From: Marivirga arenosa
GTDB lineage: Bacteria; Bacteroidota; Bacteroidia; Cytophagales; Cyclobacteriaceae
Assembly: GCF_030503875.2 (NCBI RefSeq)
Contig: NZ_CP129968.2
Span: 1,886,001-1,950,000, forward strand
Direction of reading: 5' to 3'
Length of the DNA stretch: 64,000 nucleotides
In this document: positions 9,513-21,130 of the stretch, one piece after another
Layout: every line of letters starts with the position of its first letter
Numbering within the stretch: the stretch's first letter is position 1
Position numbers and translations under genes: made by a program
Notes under the pieces: model-generated
What the model saw: the letters and a program-made list of their open reading frames with translations, nothing else
Told to the model about the DNA's origin: nothing
Databases searched by the model: none

Positions 9513-12500
9513 ATGAAGAAATTTTTATTTTCTATATTGTTTTTTGTTGGGCTTACTTCAATATCGTTTTCTCAAAGTGTAGGAGATTTCCAAACTCGCC
9601 AATCAGGAAATTGGAATGATAGCGATACTTGGGAAGAGTGGACGGGCTCTAGTTGGGATAATACAGCTAATACGCCTACAAGTGCTGATGGTGTTATATC
9701 TATTTTGAACTCTCATATAATTACAATATCAGCTTCTGTTACAACAGATCAAACATATATTAAGTCTGGTGGCCAAATTACAATAAATTCAGGCAATGTA
9801 TTCACAGCAGCTGCTGGTCCTGGAGATGACTTAACAATAGAATCTGGAGGAATACTTCAAAACAATGGAACATTGACAATTCAAAGGATTGTTAGCCCTC
9901 CACCACCAAGACTTGGGTTAATAAGGGTTTTAGGTACGTTAATTCAAAACTCGGGAGCTTCAATCTCTAATGCAGCTACATCTTCTTTATTATTTGGTGC
10001 CAATAGTATTTATCGACATAATCAAGATGCTGGAACTATCCCAACATCCACATGGAACATTTCTTCAACAGTTGAAATTACTGGAGTCGTAAATGTTAAA
10101 CCATCAGGATTAGGACAGTCTTTCGGTAATTTCAGATGGGACTGCTCTTCTCAAGGAGCATTTGTTGATTTAGAAGGGGCATTGACCACGGTAAATGGTG
10201 ATTTTACAATGTTGGATAACGCTTTTTGGGGCGTTTATTTATCATCGGTGACTGACTACACAATGAATGTTGGAGGAGATTTTAGAGTAAGTGGTGGTAC
10301 TGCATATTTAGGATTTAATAGTGCAAATATTGGTAATTTAGTTATAGGTGGGGATTTGATTTTTGAAAATGGTGCATTTATAGATCATAGTTTCGATGGA
10401 GATATAAATTTTGATATATCTGGAAATGTTCTTTATAATAATGCATCTGTTAATATTGGCTATGGTGGATCTTCTACAGTGACATATAATATTAATGGCG
10501 ATCTAACCATATCTTCAAGTACTATTTCAAATCAATCTGCAAGTAATGGATTAATTAATTTTATTGGTTCGGGTAATCAAAATATTAGCGGAGTAATTGA
10601 TTTTGGTAATTTTGATTTTATTATTGGAAGTAATTCAAATGTAATAATACCAGATGGTAGTTATTTAAGCGGTGCAGTAAGTTTGACTACTAATACAGGT
10701 GGAAAACTAACTGTAGGGTCTGTTGCTGCTAACGGTGCAATACAAACTGGAACAACTTCGGGAAATATCAGAGTCTCAGGAACTAGAACTTTCAATTCGG
10801 GTTCTACAATCGAATACAATGGAACAGCAACTCAAGCTCTGGGTAATGGCTTTCCATCCTCAGGAGTAAATTTAATTGTTAATAACACAGGAGGCGGAGT
10901 AAACATGAATTCAGATGTAACCATTGCTTCAGGCCGAACTTTAACACTCACAGAAGGAACCCTTAATATTGGCGATGGAAATTTATTAACACTTAATGGT
11001 AATGTAGTCACTACAAATGGAGGTATATCCGGGGGAGCTCTTTCTGATTTAACCATCGGTGGTACAGGAGCATTTGGAACCTTAGGATTTGTAGGTACTC
11101 AAGAATTAAGAAATTTCACTATCAATAGAACTTCATCTGGTACAATTATACTAGGAGGAGATTTAACGGTTTTAGGTGATTTAACTCAAACAGATGGAGA
11201 CTTATTACTTAATGGGAATCAATTAACGATTAATAGTAATTATTCTCAAGCGGGTGGCAGCTTAATATCCAATTCTGCTTCTTCCTTGATCGTGAATGGT
11301 GCTGGGACATTACCAACTAGCTTATCATTTTCAGGTGATATTAATACAATTACTTTAAATAGAGCTTTAGCTACTCTTAATACGGGTGCTTCAGGTTTTA
11401 CCTTATCTAACTTGAACTTATATTCTGGTACGCTTGATGGAACAGCCATAAGCATAGCGGATGGCGGATTTGTTGAAAGAAGAGCTTCAGGATCACTAAC
11501 TAATGCCCTTATTCCAACAGGAACTTACAGTTTGCTATATAATAATAGTAGTTTGATGACCTCAGGACCTGAATTACATCCCACGGCTATTAACGATTTG
11601 ACAAAAACAGGAACATCTACCTTAACAGTTGCTAGTGATTTTGATGTAAATGGTGTACTTACATTATCAAATGGAGCATTCGATGCAGGTGCTAACATAA
11701 TTTCATTAAATGGAGACTTTGTATCTAATGCAGCTTCAACCTTGACTAGTGCTACTGTTACCTTTGATGGGACTACAAATTTATCGGGTGGTACAGCTCC
11801 AACTTTTGGTAATATTACAGTTAATGGAGTATTTAACCCTACTTCAAACTTAAATGTTAATGGTGATATAACGAATAATGGCACTTTAAATAGTTCAGGA
11901 GGTTTATTGACACTTAATGGAACTTCAATTTTAGGTGGTGCTAATCCAATTACTATAAATGATTTAACAATAGGAGCGAGTGGAGATGTAACTGCAAATG
12001 CAGCTGCTGATTTACAAATCAATGGTAATTTTACCAATAATGGTTTGTTTGATGGTAATTCTGGTACTGTTGTCTTTGGGGGTACAACCACTATATCTGG
12101 ATCAGTTCCTAATTTTGCTAGCATTCGGGTTGATGGCACTTTAAATGCACCAGCTTCCTTAAATATTAACGGTGATTTTACTGTTAATGGTACTTTCAAT
12201 GATAATGATGGAATTATTAATTTAACAGATGGCAATATTGCGGGCGGTTCTGCTTTTAATATCCATACATTAAATGCAAATGGAGCTATAAACAATAATA
12301 ATACTGGAGGAGTAAATATTGAAGATGGTATTACAATTGGGGCAAGCACAACTTTTGACCTAGATGGAGGAGGTTCAGGTGTGATGACATTATTATCAAC
12401 TCCTTCTAAAGATGCTTTTATAGGTGAGGTACCAAGTGGTTCAAGTATATCAGGTAATATCAATATCCAAAGAGCAATTTACACAGTTGGAGGAGATGGA

Positions 12501-15326
12501 AGAGGTTATCATATTGTGGGCTTTCCTGCCACTGGAGTTACTGTTGCTGATATCCAGGAAGAAATATCTATTACGGGCCCTTTTACCGGTTCTAGTGCTT
12601 GTCCAACCGCAGGATGTACGTATTCTATTTATGCGTATAATGAGGCAGCGGCAGGGGCTGGTGTTTTTGATGATGGGTATACTGGTTTTCCCGCTTCTGG
12701 AAACGGAGAATCGTTTACGAATGGAGAAGGATATTATATATTTAATTATGCAGGAGAACCTTCGTCTGGAATCATAGAAGGTAATGGTGCTGTTTTCTCA
12801 GGTAATTTCTCCACCACCCTATCTAGAGGAGCATCGGCAGATGCAGGTTGGCATATGGTTTCTAATCCTTATCCAGCGGCAACTGATTGGTCCCAATGGG
12901 ATGCCTCAAATATAGCTGGTGGAACTGCATATTTATATAACCCTGGTTCTGGGAATTATATTGCTTTGGATGGTTTAACTCAGCAATTAATAGGGCAAGG
13001 TCAAGGATTCTTTGTAAGAGCCATTAGCAATGGTGTTAGTTTAAGTACAACAGAGGCATCCAAAGTAACGGGTACAACACCTACTTACTATAGAACTTTA
13101 CCTCAAGAAAGATTTGAGATTATCTTAAAGACACCTGATTATGATGATATAACTATTGTTTCATTTAATCAGAATGCGACAGACAATTACGAACCGAAAT
13201 ACGATGCAGTTAGGTTATTAAATACATATGAGACAATTTCTACTTTAACAGAAGATAATGAAATGGTTAAAGTAAATAGATTAGCTCCGGTAACCAATTC
13301 TTCAAATTGTAGCAGATCAATAAAACTGAACTTGGAACAAATGGTAGTAGGAGATGACTATGCATTAGATTTCACTGGAATTAGTACTGTAAGTACTCAA
13401 GAATTGATTTTAAAAGATAACTTTCTTGCTACTGAAAGCATTATTACCGATAATTTAGTCTATAACTTTCAGGTAGCGGATGAGGTAGCTTCAAAAGGTT
13501 CTGATAGATTTGAAATTATATTAAATTCTAATCAACCGTCACAAATATCAACTGTTAGTGATGATGTTTGTCCTCAGCAAAATGCTACCATTGTACTACA
13601 AAATACTGAATCCTTTGTAAACTATTTGATTTCAAAAGGGGATGAAGTTGTAGCTTCTGTTGAAGGAAACGGTGCTGATGCAAATGTTGACATATCAACT
13701 GAATTATTAGCAAGTTCAATTAATGATTTTACAATTCAAGCCTTTGTAAGTGGTTGTGATACTACCAATGTTGGAAACGCTCAAGTTCAAGTTTATGATG
13801 AATTGATTTTAAATCAAGAAGTAAGTGGTTCTTCAATTTGTAGTTATGATAATCAAGCTTCTTTCAGTATTAAGACTCAATTAGGAGCTAATTATTATAT
13901 TCTTGATGGGCAAGATACACTGCAATCAGTAAATGGGACAGGTGGTATTTACGATGGCTTTATTTCAGTTAAAGATCTTAACTCAGGTCTTAATGAATTT
14001 ACGATAGCTGCTGAAAAGGATGCTTGTCAAAGCGGTACTTTACAATCAACATTAGAAATTAAATATCAAGATTTAGTAATTGATGAGAATATTGCTTTTG
14101 AATCAAATGATATTTGTATTGATAATTCTGCTTCCATAGATTTCACTGGTCAATCAGGTGTTACTTATAGTGTGTTTCAAAATGGATCATTAATAACCAA
14201 TATTGAAGGAGATGGTACGAATCAATCTATAATAATTGATAAAACAGAATTGAGTTCAGGATCTAATGAATTTACAATGAAAGCTTCCTATGGTAGCTGT
14301 TCAGAGTTCGAATTTAGTGATAAAGTAATCATTAATGTTGAGGAAGAAATTGTTCCAGATCTAGATATCACCAATGCGAATAGCTGTGGTAGTGGAGTGG
14401 CATCTGTCATAATTAATAACGCACAGAACGGTAAAACCTATACCTTTGTATCAGGAGAAGAAGCCATTGTTTCAAAGCAAGCTTCCCAAGATGGTGAATT
14501 AATCATTGAAGTACCTGTCACTAGTTTAACTACAGGCTTGAATCAATTCGATATTTTAATTGAAGGACAAAATTGTACATCCTTAAATGCAAATCAGGTA
14601 GCTTCGGTAAATTATGTTGAATCTGCTATTATTGATCAAGTTGATGATTACAGTATATGTTTAAATGAAACCTTAACCATTGATTTGTCGGCTAATGTGG
14701 ACATGGATAATTATCAGTTATTTTTAGGTGATGAATTATTAGCTGAAACAAATGAAGCTAGAATATCTATATCTCCAGAGGAAACAACTACTTATACCTT
14801 AACGGGTTCTACAACAAATAGCTGTGAAGTAAATTCAATAAACTTCACAGTTGAAGTGACTAATATTTCTAAACCAGGTATTTTAGCTTTCAATAATGTT
14901 TTAGAAAGCTCAATAGAAGGAGATTCCTATCAATGGTACCTGAATGGAGAATCATTAGAGGATGAAACCAACAAATTGATAGTAGTTTCAGAAAAAGGTG
15001 ATTATGAGGTAGTAGTAACGCAAGTTAATTGTTCTGCTACAAGTGATGTTTATACTTTCGATCAGGAAATTTTAAAAGCTAATGAATTGCTGGAAAATTC
15101 AATCAATCTTTACCCGAATCCAGTAAGTGAAAAAATCTTTATTGATTTAAATACTATTAATTCAGTAAATATTACTATTTTCACCCTTGAAGGTAAGTTT
15201 ATTGATAGTTTTAAATTAGAAAAATCTCAAACTGAATTGGATATGACTAAATATTCAAATGGTACTTATTTAATGCAGTTTGAATCCGATAAAGGGAGTA
15301 TCACGAAAAGAATAATTAAGCAGTAA
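9513..15326 (+). CDS. Large T9SS-secreted beta-repeat surface protein
   Basis: I start it at ATG 9513 (1937 residues), because from there the product opens with a textbook signal peptide (MKKFLFSILFF...SFSQ); a TTG 24 bp upstream would only add polar residues ahead of it. Residues about 30-960 are low-complexity beta-rich repeats full of NG, GG and LTING-like turns, consistent with a beta-solenoid. About 980-1170 is a module with GWHMVSNPYPAATDW, often found before T9SS tails. Five or so Ig-like modules with paired Cys follow (about 1330-1850). The last ~75 residues are a type A Por sorting domain (NLYPNPVSEKIFID ... GTYLMQF ... KRIIKQ). It should cross the outer membrane through T9SS and be attached to or released from the surface. 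A 63-residue PID-CTERM-like gene follows after 29 bp. Ligand and role are unknown. Confidence 0.9.
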   Translation: MKKFLFSILFFVGLTSISFSQSVGDFQTRQSGNWNDSDTWEEWTGSSWDNTANTPTSADGVISILNSHIITISASVTTDQTYIKSGGQITINSGNVFTAAAGPGDDLTIESGGILQNNGTLTIQRIVSPPPPRLGLIRVLGTLIQNSGASISNAATSSLLFGANSIYRHNQDAGTIPTSTWNISSTVEITGVVNVKPSGLGQSFGNFRWDCSSQGAFVDLEGALTTVNGDFTMLDNAFWGVYLSSVTDYTMNVGGDFRVSGGTAYLGFNSANIGNLVIGGDLIFENGAFIDHSFDGDINFDISGNVLYNNASVNIGYGGSSTVTYNINGDLTISSSTISNQSASNGLINFIGSGNQNISGVIDFGNFDFIIGSNSNVIIPDGSYLSGAVSLTTNTGGKLTVGSVAANGAIQTGTTSGNIRVSGTRTFNSGSTIEYNGTATQALGNGFPSSGVNLIVNNTGGGVNMNSDVTIASGRTLTLTEGTLNIGDGNLLTLNGNVVTTNGGISGGALSDLTIGGTGAFGTLGFVGTQELRNFTINRTSSGTIILGGDLTVLGDLTQTDGDLLLNGNQLTINSNYSQAGGSLISNSASSLIVNGAGTLPTSLSFSGDINTITLNRALATLNTGASGFTLSNLNLYSGTLDGTAISIADGGFVERRASGSLTNALIPTGTYSLLYNNSSLMTSGPELHPTAINDLTKTGTSTLTVASDFDVNGVLTLSNGAFDAGANIISLNGDFVSNAASTLTSATVTFDGTTNLSGGTAPTFGNITVNGVFNPTSNLNVNGDITNNGTLNSSGGLLTLNGTSILGGANPITINDLTIGASGDVTANAAADLQINGNFTNNGLFDGNSGTVVFGGTTTISGSVPNFASIRVDGTLNAPASLNINGDFTVNGTFNDNDGIINLTDGNIAGGSAFNIHTLNANGAINNNNTGGVNIEDGITIGASTTFDLDGGGSGVMTLLSTPSKDAFIGEVPSGSSISGNINIQRAIYTVGGDGRGYHIVGFPATGVTVADIQEEISITGPFTGSSACPTAGCTYSIYAYNEAAAGAGVFDDGYTGFPASGNGESFTNGEGYYIFNYAGEPSSGIIEGNGAVFSGNFSTTLSRGASADAGWHMVSNPYPAATDWSQWDASNIAGGTAYLYNPGSGNYIALDGLTQQLIGQGQGFFVRAISNGVSLSTTEASKVTGTTPTYYRTLPQERFEIILKTPDYDDITIVSFNQNATDNYEPKYDAVRLLNTYETISTLTEDNEMVKVNRLAPVTNSSNCSRSIKLNLEQMVVGDDYALDFTGISTVSTQELILKDNFLATESIITDNLVYNFQVADEVASKGSDRFEIILNSNQPSQISTVSDDVCPQQNATIVLQNTESFVNYLISKGDEVVASVEGNGADANVDISTELLASSINDFTIQAFVSGCDTTNVGNAQVQVYDELILNQEVSGSSICSYDNQASFSIKTQLGANYYILDGQDTLQSVNGTGGIYDGFISVKDLNSGLNEFTIAAEKDACQSGTLQSTLEIKYQDLVIDENIAFESNDICIDNSASIDFTGQSGVTYSVFQNGSLITNIEGDGTNQSIIIDKTELSSGSNEFTMKASYGSCSEFEFSDKVIINVEEEIVPDLDITNANSCGSGVASVIINNAQNGKTYTFVSGEEAIVSKQASQDGELIIEVPVTSLTTGLNQFDILIEGQNCTSLNANQVASVNYVESAIIDQVDDYSICLNETLTIDLSANVDMDNYQLFLGDELLAETNEARISISPEETTTYTLTGSTTNSCEVNSINFTVEVTNISKPGILAFNNVLESSIEGDSYQWYLNGESLEDETNKLIVVSEKGDYEVVVTQVNCSATSDVYTFDQEILKANELLENSINLYPNPVSEKIFIDLNTINSVNITIFTLEGKFIDSFKLEKSQTELDMTKYSNGTYLMQFESDKGSITKRIIKQ

Positions 15327-15355
15327 GAATAACTGCATTTGAATAGGGAATACAA

Positions 15356-15547
15356 ATGAATTATAAAATAGTATTATCAATCGTTTTCATGGTTTTATTT
15401 GTTGGGATTTATGCTGCAATTGCACAGCCTGGCCCACCACCGCCACCACCAGATAGTAATCCTGTACCCATTACAGGTATAGAATACTTAATTGCTGCTG
15501 GTGCTGCATTTGGCGCTAAAAAACTATACGATAAAAAGAAAAAATAA
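15356..15547 (+). CDS. 63-residue secreted protein with PID-CTERM-like C-terminal anchor
   Basis: The layout is an N-terminal signal sequence (to about residue 23, ending AIAQ), a proline tract (PGPPPPPPDSNP), then VPITGIEYLIAAGAAFGAKK and a lysine-rich end (YDKKKK). A Pro segment, a short hydrophobic Ala/Gly helix beginning PI-x-G and a basic tail match the PID-CTERM type of Bacteroidota sorting tail as I recall it. Such tails are thought to be recognised by an exosortase-like enzyme or to act as a membrane anchor. It lies 29 bp after the large T9SS protein and 20 bp before a strong terminator, so the two genes probably form one operon. The function is unknown. Confidence 0.65.
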   Translation: MNYKIVLSIVFMVLFVGIYAAIAQPGPPPPPPDSNPVPITGIEYLIAAGAAFGAKKLYDKKKK

Positions 15548-15566
15548 TCTTTAAAACTTTAATTAC

Positions 15567-15594
15567 AAGGTCTGTTCATAAACAGACCTTTTTT
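15567..15594. terminator. Bidirectional terminator between the PID-CTERM-like gene and priA
   Basis: A perfect 10-bp stem (AAGGTCTGTT / AACAGACCTT) with a 4-nt loop is followed by a T run on the plus strand. The priA stop codon lies inside that T run at 15593-15595, so the hairpin serves both converging units. Confidence 0.88.
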
Positions 15595-18115
15595 ATTGAG
15601 GATCTACATCATAAATAACTCTAATCTTTCTGAAATGTGCATTTTCATTAAGTTTTTCAACAATAGATTTTATCCCCTCTTTTGTTGATTCTAAGGGATA
15701 TCCTTTTTCTAATTTGATCCATATTTCCATATGATAAATATTTCTAATTTTAGAAATAAGTGGTTCGTGTGGAGCTAACACTCTTTGATTTCCTAGCTGA
15801 ATTACCAAGGATTCATAGAGCATTGTAGCAGATTGATAAACATTCTGAGATTCCGATCCCTTTAAAATGATTTTAATTAATCTACAGAAAGGTGGGTAGA
15901 AGAAAGCTTGTCTTTCATTTAACTGTAGTTGATAAAAACCCTCATAATCATATTTTAATAGATAATCAAAAAGAGGATGTTTATGCTGAAAGCTTTGAAT
16001 TAAAACTTTTCCATCTTTATTAGTTCTTCCAGCTCTTCCACTAACTTGAAGCATCATCTGAAATGCACGTTCATGGGCTCTAAAATCAGGATAATACATC
16101 ATTCTATCTGCATCTACAATTCCAACCAAACTCACCTTTTCAAAATCCAGCCCTTTTGTGACCATTTGCGTACCTATCAAAATTTGAGTTTCACCACTTT
16201 CAAAGGCTTCTATGATTTGATTATAGGAATATTTCTTTTTGGTAGTATCTCTATCCATTCTTTGGATTTTAACATCAGATAGTTGCAGTTTTAGATCATC
16301 TTCTATTTTTTCAGTACCAAAGCCTTTCATAACCAATGCACTAGATTCACAGTTTAAGCAAGCATTAGGGCTTTTTTGTTTATAACCACAATAATGGCAT
16401 TTAAGCTCATGTTGATGCATATGATAGGTTAGACTCACCGAGCAATTTTCACACTCTGCTATCCATCCGCAGGTTTCGCATTGTAAATAGGGTGCATAAC
16501 CTCTTCTGTTTTGAAATATAATGGCTTGATTACCTTTACTAATTTCTTCCTCAAGAGCAGTTAAAAATACATGGCTAAAGTCATCTTTCACCAACTTTTT
16601 AGCCTTTTGTTTTTTCATATCAATTACCTGAATTTCCGGCATTTTTCCCTCACCAAATCTTTCAGTTAACTGCGTTAAGCCATATTTGCCATTTAAAGCA
16701 TTATAATAGCTTTCATAGGAAGGTGTTGCAGAACCTAAAATAAGTTTAGCCTGATGAATTTTAGCTAAAACTACAGCGGTATCACGTGCATGATACCGTG
16801 GGGCAGGATCAAACTGCTTATAACTGCTTTCATGCTCCTCATCTACTACAAGCAATGATAGATTGTTGAATGGAAGTAAAATGGATGAGCGAACACCAAT
16901 TACAAAATTAATCTTTCCTTCTGCTACACCTTTCCATACTTCCACGCGCTCTGCATCAGAGAATTTAGAATGATAAATACCCACTTGATCACCAAAAATT
17001 TTTCTCACCCTTTGGATCATTTGGGTGGTGATCGCTATTTCGGGCAATAAAAATAAAGCTTGCGATCCACTTTCAATTACTTCTTTAATAAGGGAAAGAT
17101 AAATTTCAGTTTTACCACTGCCCGTAATACCATGAAGAAGCGCCACATCCTTTTTGTTAAATATATCATTGATCTCTGATCTACATTTTTCTTGTGCTTC
17201 ACTTAACGTAATCTCATGATCAATAAATTCTTGTCTGTTTAGGTAATCTAATCTTGAAACGATGATTTCAAATTCTTCAAATATTTTATTTTTTATTAAT
17301 GTATTAATGGAAGAAATTGAAAAGCTTTCTTCTTTTAAAAGACTTTTTGGGATGCCTTCCTCATTTTTATCTATTTCATTGAAAATAGGGACAGATTGAA
17401 GGTATTTTAAAAGAACATCTAATTGCTTAGGTTTTTTATCCAATTCCTGCATAAGAGAATTAAGTTTGGCTTCTTCTAGCCATTCTTTTTTTAACCTTAG
17501 TCTCTTTTCAGTTTTGGGTTTGTAACGTTCTTGTATTTGCTCTATTAAAATGATGACCTGTTTATTAAGCAATTCTTTAATTAAATAGCTGATTTGCTTT
17601 GTATTTGTTATTTCAAGCAATTGCTGATAGGAGAGTAGGCCTTCTTTTTCCAATACATTAATTACCACACTCTCTATTTCACTGAAAATATGAGGGGAGT
17701 CTTCTTTGTTAAAAGCAGGGTTTAATTGGATTTTTGATTCACTACTTAATTTTAGCCCTGATGGCAAGCCTACATTTAAAACTTCTCCTTCAGTTGCCAT
17801 ATAATATTGAGCAATCCATCCAAAAAGCTTTAATTGTTGATTGCTGATGATAGGATAATCATCGAGTACTTCTAAAACATATTTTGCCTCATAATCTTCA
17901 GGGGCATTATGATGAACATCAGTAATAATTCCGCTTATGATTTTCTTTTTTCCAAAAGGGACAATTACTCTAACTCCAACTTGAATCTGATTTTCGCTAT
18001 TTCTCGCTACTCTATATGTAAAAGTTTTTGGTACAGGTATTGGTAATAATACTTGTACAAAGAAAGTTTTTTCTAAACTATCTTCCTCAACCGTATTCAA
18101 GCTAAGTTGACTCAT
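15593..18115 (-). CDS. priA: Primosomal protein N' (replication restart helicase PriA)
   Basis: This 840-residue SF2 helicase reloads the replisome at stalled forks. The N-terminal 3'-DNA-binding domain ([29 protein letters not shown]) is followed by Walker [10 protein letters not shown] (about 327-336), a DEEH box in [12 protein letters not shown] (about 424), a zinc module with four CxxC pairs (CETC, CENC, CHYC, CLNC), and helicase motif [10 protein letters not shown]. It is somewhat longer than E. coli PriA (732) because of an insertion between the DNA-binding and helicase domains, common in Bacteroidota. Its ATG overlaps the stop of the upstream YyaL-like gene (ATGA), indicating translational coupling. 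Confidence 0.97.
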   Translation of the reverse strand: MSQLSLNTVEEDSLEKTFFVQVLLPIPVPKTFTYRVARNSENQIQVGVRVIVPFGKKKIISGIITDVHHNAPEDYEAKYVLEVLDDYPIISNQQLKLFGWIAQYYMATEGEVLNVGLPSGLKLSSESKIQLNPAFNKEDSPHIFSEIESVVINVLEKEGLLSYQQLLEITNTKQISYLIKELLNKQVIILIEQIQERYKPKTEKRLRLKKEWLEEAKLNSLMQELDKKPKQLDVLLKYLQSVPIFNEIDKNEEGIPKSLLKEESFSISSINTLIKNKIFEEFEIIVSRLDYLNRQEFIDHEITLSEAQEKCRSEINDIFNKKDVALLHGITGSGKTEIYLSLIKEVIESGSQALFLLPEIAITTQMIQRVRKIFGDQVGIYHSKFSDAERVEVWKGVAEGKINFVIGVRSSILLPFNNLSLLVVDEEHESSYKQFDPAPRYHARDTAVVLAKIHQAKLILGSATPSYESYYNALNGKYGLTQLTERFGEGKMPEIQVIDMKKQKAKKLVKDDFSHVFLTALEEEISKGNQAIIFQNRRGYAPYLQCETCGWIAECENCSVSLTYHMHQHELKCHYCGYKQKSPNACLNCESSALVMKGFGTEKIEDDLKLQLSDVKIQRMDRDTTKKKYSYNQIIEAFESGETQILIGTQMVTKGLDFEKVSLVGIVDADRMMYYPDFRAHERAFQMMLQVSGRAGRTNKDGKVLIQSFQHKHPLFDYLLKYDYEGFYQLQLNERQAFFYPPFCRLIKIILKGSESQNVYQSATMLYESLVIQLGNQRVLAPHEPLISKIRNIYHMEIWIKLEKGYPLESTKEGIKSIVEKLNENAHFRKIRVIYDVDPQ

Positions 18116-20139
18116 TTACTTAGTAAAGCTATAGCATCTTCGGAAGTAAAAACGGGATATTGACAAGCATTATTTTCGCAAACATATATACTTGTTTTAG
18201 TATTAATAATTTCTTTACCTTTCCAAACCAACTCATCATTATTTTCTTCCTCTATAGCCATGCAAAATGCATTAGGTAAATAGTGTTGCCACAATTCCCT
18301 TTGAATTTTTTTAGCATCTTTACCCACAATCACTACATCATAACATGGGTATGATTTTAAAATAAAAGCAGAAGCCCAATTTGACAAGAATTTTGGTTCT
18401 CGGGCTATTAGATGTTGAGTTTGTTTTAACATCTCATTCGAAATGTCTGTAAATGCAGAATTTCCTTTCAGAATCCCTAACCAATGCAGATTTTGAATCA
18501 TGATTGAATTAGAAGATGGAATTACATTATCAAAAATCTCTTTTTTTCTGGCTATTAAAGTTTCACTATTTTTATCTGTGTAGAAGAATAATTTTTCCTT
18601 TTCATCATAAAAATTTTCAATCGTATAGTTTGCCAGCTTTTCAGCAAAATTGAGAACCTTTAAATCCGATGTGATTTCAAATAAAGAAATTAGAGCCTGT
18701 ATAGTTAGGGCATAGTCTTCTAAATACGCTTTAATTTTCGCTTGATCATTTTTAAAGCTTCTATAAAGCAAAGTTCCATCCCATACGAATTCACTTAAGA
18801 AAACAAAGTTGTCGAGTGCAATTGCTTTGTACTTTTCGTCCTTGTGAGCTTTATAGGCATCACAGAGTCCTTTAAGTTGTAAAGCATTCCATCCAGTTAG
18901 AATTTTATCATCTAATGCTGGTCTTATTCTTTCCTCTCTTTGATCTAATAATTTATCTTTAACGCTATTGAAGGTTTCTTTAAAGTTAGAACTGTCCAAG
19001 TTTTCAGCTTTGCAAAAAGACTCAATGGAAGTATGTCGAAAAAGAATATTAACTCCATTCTCCCAATTACCTTCTTTTTCAACATTGAGAAATTTTAAAA
19101 CAGGCTCTTCATTTTCATTTATATGATTTTTAAGCTCATTATAAGTCCAGGTATAGAACTTCCCTTCAACACCTTCAGAATCGGCATCGAGAGCGGAATA
19201 GAATCTGCAATTAGGATCCATCAGTTCTCTTACCATGAATTTTATACTGTCTTCAAATACTTCTTTGAAATATGGGTTTTTAGTGAACCTATAAGCATCT
19301 GCATATAAACTTATCAATTGCCCGTTGTCATATAACATTTTCTCAAAATGAGGAGCAAACCATTCCGCATCAACAGAATAGCGAGCAAAACCACCACCAA
19401 TCTGATCATAGATTCCTCCATCAGCCATTGATTCTAATGTTAATTCCAATGCTTTTTTAGCTTCAGGGTTTTTGCTGTGAAAAGCATATTGAGTTAAAAA
19501 TTGCCATATAACTGGCATTGGAAATTTAGGAGCTCCTAAGGTACCTCCATTATCCCAATCAAAGCTTTCACTAAGCTTTTGATAGGCCTGAATCAACACG
19601 CTATTATCAAAATTATGATCTTTATTTATACCGAGGTTTAGCTTTTCTACTTCAGATACATTTAGTGCTTTCGAGAATTTATCTGCCGATTCAGCTAACT
19701 GCTTTCTACTATTTTGAAAGGCTATGGCTACTTTATCTAATATCTCAAGCCATTTATGCTTAGGAAAATAAGTACCACCATAAAAAGGTTTTTGATCAGG
19801 CATTAGAAATACATTCAGAGGCCAGCCGCCATTTAACCCCATATTTTGAATGGCATCCATGTAAATCTGGTCTATATCGGGCCTTTCTTCTCTATCTAGC
19901 TTAATACAGATATAGTTTTCATTCATCACATTAGCTACCTCATTATCTTCAAAACTTTCATGCTCCATTACGTGGCACCAGTGACAAGCAGCATAGCCAA
20001 TACTTAATAAAATAGGTTTATCTTCCGCTCTAGCTCGATTTAAAGCTTCTTCATTCCATGCCTGCCATTCAACCGGATTGTAGGCATGTTGTAATAGATA
20101 CGGGCTCGTTTCGTGGATAAGCTTATTGGGTTTTGGCAT
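18112..20139 (-). CDS. YyaL/SSP411-family thioredoxin-domain protein (DUF255)
   Basis: The 675-residue protein matches the YyaL / spermatogenesis-associated protein 20 family: an N-terminal thioredoxin-like domain ([21 protein letters not shown], then [12 protein letters not shown] and GGWPLNVFL) followed by an (alpha/alpha)6 barrel resembling N-acylglucosamine epimerases. The Cys pair in ACHWCHVM is intact. Biochemical function is not settled in bacteria. It overlaps the upstream GSCFA gene by 17 bp and priA by 4 bp, in the operon pfkA-GSCFA-yyaL-priA. Confidence 0.93.
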   Translation of the reverse strand: MPKPNKLIHETSPYLLQHAYNPVEWQAWNEEALNRARAEDKPILLSIGYAACHWCHVMEHESFEDNEVANVMNENYICIKLDREERPDIDQIYMDAIQNMGLNGGWPLNVFLMPDQKPFYGGTYFPKHKWLEILDKVAIAFQNSRKQLAESADKFSKALNVSEVEKLNLGINKDHNFDNSVLIQAYQKLSESFDWDNGGTLGAPKFPMPVIWQFLTQYAFHSKNPEAKKALELTLESMADGGIYDQIGGGFARYSVDAEWFAPHFEKMLYDNGQLISLYADAYRFTKNPYFKEVFEDSIKFMVRELMDPNCRFYSALDADSEGVEGKFYTWTYNELKNHINENEEPVLKFLNVEKEGNWENGVNILFRHTSIESFCKAENLDSSNFKETFNSVKDKLLDQREERIRPALDDKILTGWNALQLKGLCDAYKAHKDEKYKAIALDNFVFLSEFVWDGTLLYRSFKNDQAKIKAYLEDYALTIQALISLFEITSDLKVLNFAEKLANYTIENFYDEKEKLFFYTDKNSETLIARKKEIFDNVIPSSNSIMIQNLHWLGILKGNSAFTDISNEMLKQTQHLIAREPKFLSNWASAFILKSYPCYDVVIVGKDAKKIQRELWQHYLPNAFCMAIEEENNDELVWKGKEIINTKTSIYVCENNACQYPVFTSEDAIALLSK

Positions 20140-21112
20140 TCTCTAATTCTTTTTCAACATGTTCAATTTCAGCTTCTACATTTCCCATTACTGAAAATCT
20201 ATTTAATTTCTTTTGAAGTGCTTCCAAAAACTGAATATGCTCTTCTGATCCTGGGTTCATCACTCTGTGGTTTAAGTCATTTTTTATCGACTGCCATTTA
20301 TCACAATACGCAAACAAAGGTTCTGAAAAGAAAGTCTCTCTAAACCGTTGCCAAATAAAATTCCGAGCTACATTGTTAGGGTGAATCATATCTTCAGCAT
20401 AAAACCTATAGTCTCTTAAATCATCCAACATTAATTCAAAAGATGGAAAATAATAGGTCTTTTCTAAAGATTTTTTGATTTTATGAGCAGCTAATCTTAA
20501 GATGGATTTACTTAACATATTTTCTGGTATACCATCTTTAATATGCCGCACTGGGCTAACCGTTAATATTATTCTTAAATCAGGATTTTTTTCTTTTAAG
20601 AGTTTTAACGTGGCATTCACTTCGCTGATAATTTCATCCAACTCCAATAATTCCTTATTGAAATTTTGAGATGGTAACTTATGGCAGTTAGCTATAATTT
20701 CCTGAGTTTTCTCATATCTATAAACCCAAGCTGTTCCAAAGGTTAAGATCAATACTTTCGAACTTTCTAAATAATCTTTTAGCTTTGCTGAAGCTTCTCT
20801 AATGCCCTCTTTGAGCTCTATAAGATTTTTCTTACCGAAGATAGAATGTGCATCTAAATGATTGTAAATGTCTCTGTTTTCAATGATATGATCTTCTCTA
20901 AGATCCTCATCATTTAGAGCTGCTTTGATTAGTCTCATTTGAGAAATGGGATTATAAATAATTCCATATGGATTACTTAATATATCCATTTTCATTTCCT
21001 CAAATCGACTTCCGATATGATCTGCAAAACAACTTCCTATGGAAGTAATTCTATCATGAGGATGTATTTTTTCCTCAGTTGGTTTTATTTCAATTGTGGT
21101 TTTTAATTCCAT
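20123..21112 (-). CDS. GSCFA-domain protein (SGNH-hydrolase-like)
   Basis: The 329-residue protein carries the family-naming motif [14 protein letters not shown] near residues 25-38, where Ser would be the nucleophile of an SGNH/GDSL-like fold. A C-terminal block ([17 protein letters not shown]) supplies the Asp/His pair. GSCFA proteins are common in Bacteroidota and proteobacteria and are suspected polysaccharide O-acyl esterases or transferases; the substrate is unknown. It has no signal peptide, so it is cytoplasmic. It is 18 bp downstream of pfkA and overlaps the following YyaL-like gene by 17 bp. Confidence 0.88.
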   Translation of the reverse strand: MELKTTIEIKPTEEKIHPHDRITSIGSCFADHIGSRFEEMKMDILSNPYGIIYNPISQMRLIKAALNDEDLREDHIIENRDIYNHLDAHSIFGKKNLIELKEGIREASAKLKDYLESSKVLILTFGTAWVYRYEKTQEIIANCHKLPSQNFNKELLELDEIISEVNATLKLLKEKNPDLRIILTVSPVRHIKDGIPENMLSKSILRLAAHKIKKSLEKTYYFPSFELMLDDLRDYRFYAEDMIHPNNVARNFIWQRFRETFFSEPLFAYCDKWQSIKNDLNHRVMNPGSEEHIQFLEALQKKLNRFSVMGNVEAEIEHVEKELENAKTQ

Positions 21113-21130
21113 TTCCCTATTCGAAATATT

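Noticed and set aside
12424..12777. Plus-strand 117-codon frame within the T9SS gene
   Set aside because: It overlaps the well-supported frame of the large secreted protein in another phase and has no recognisable features.
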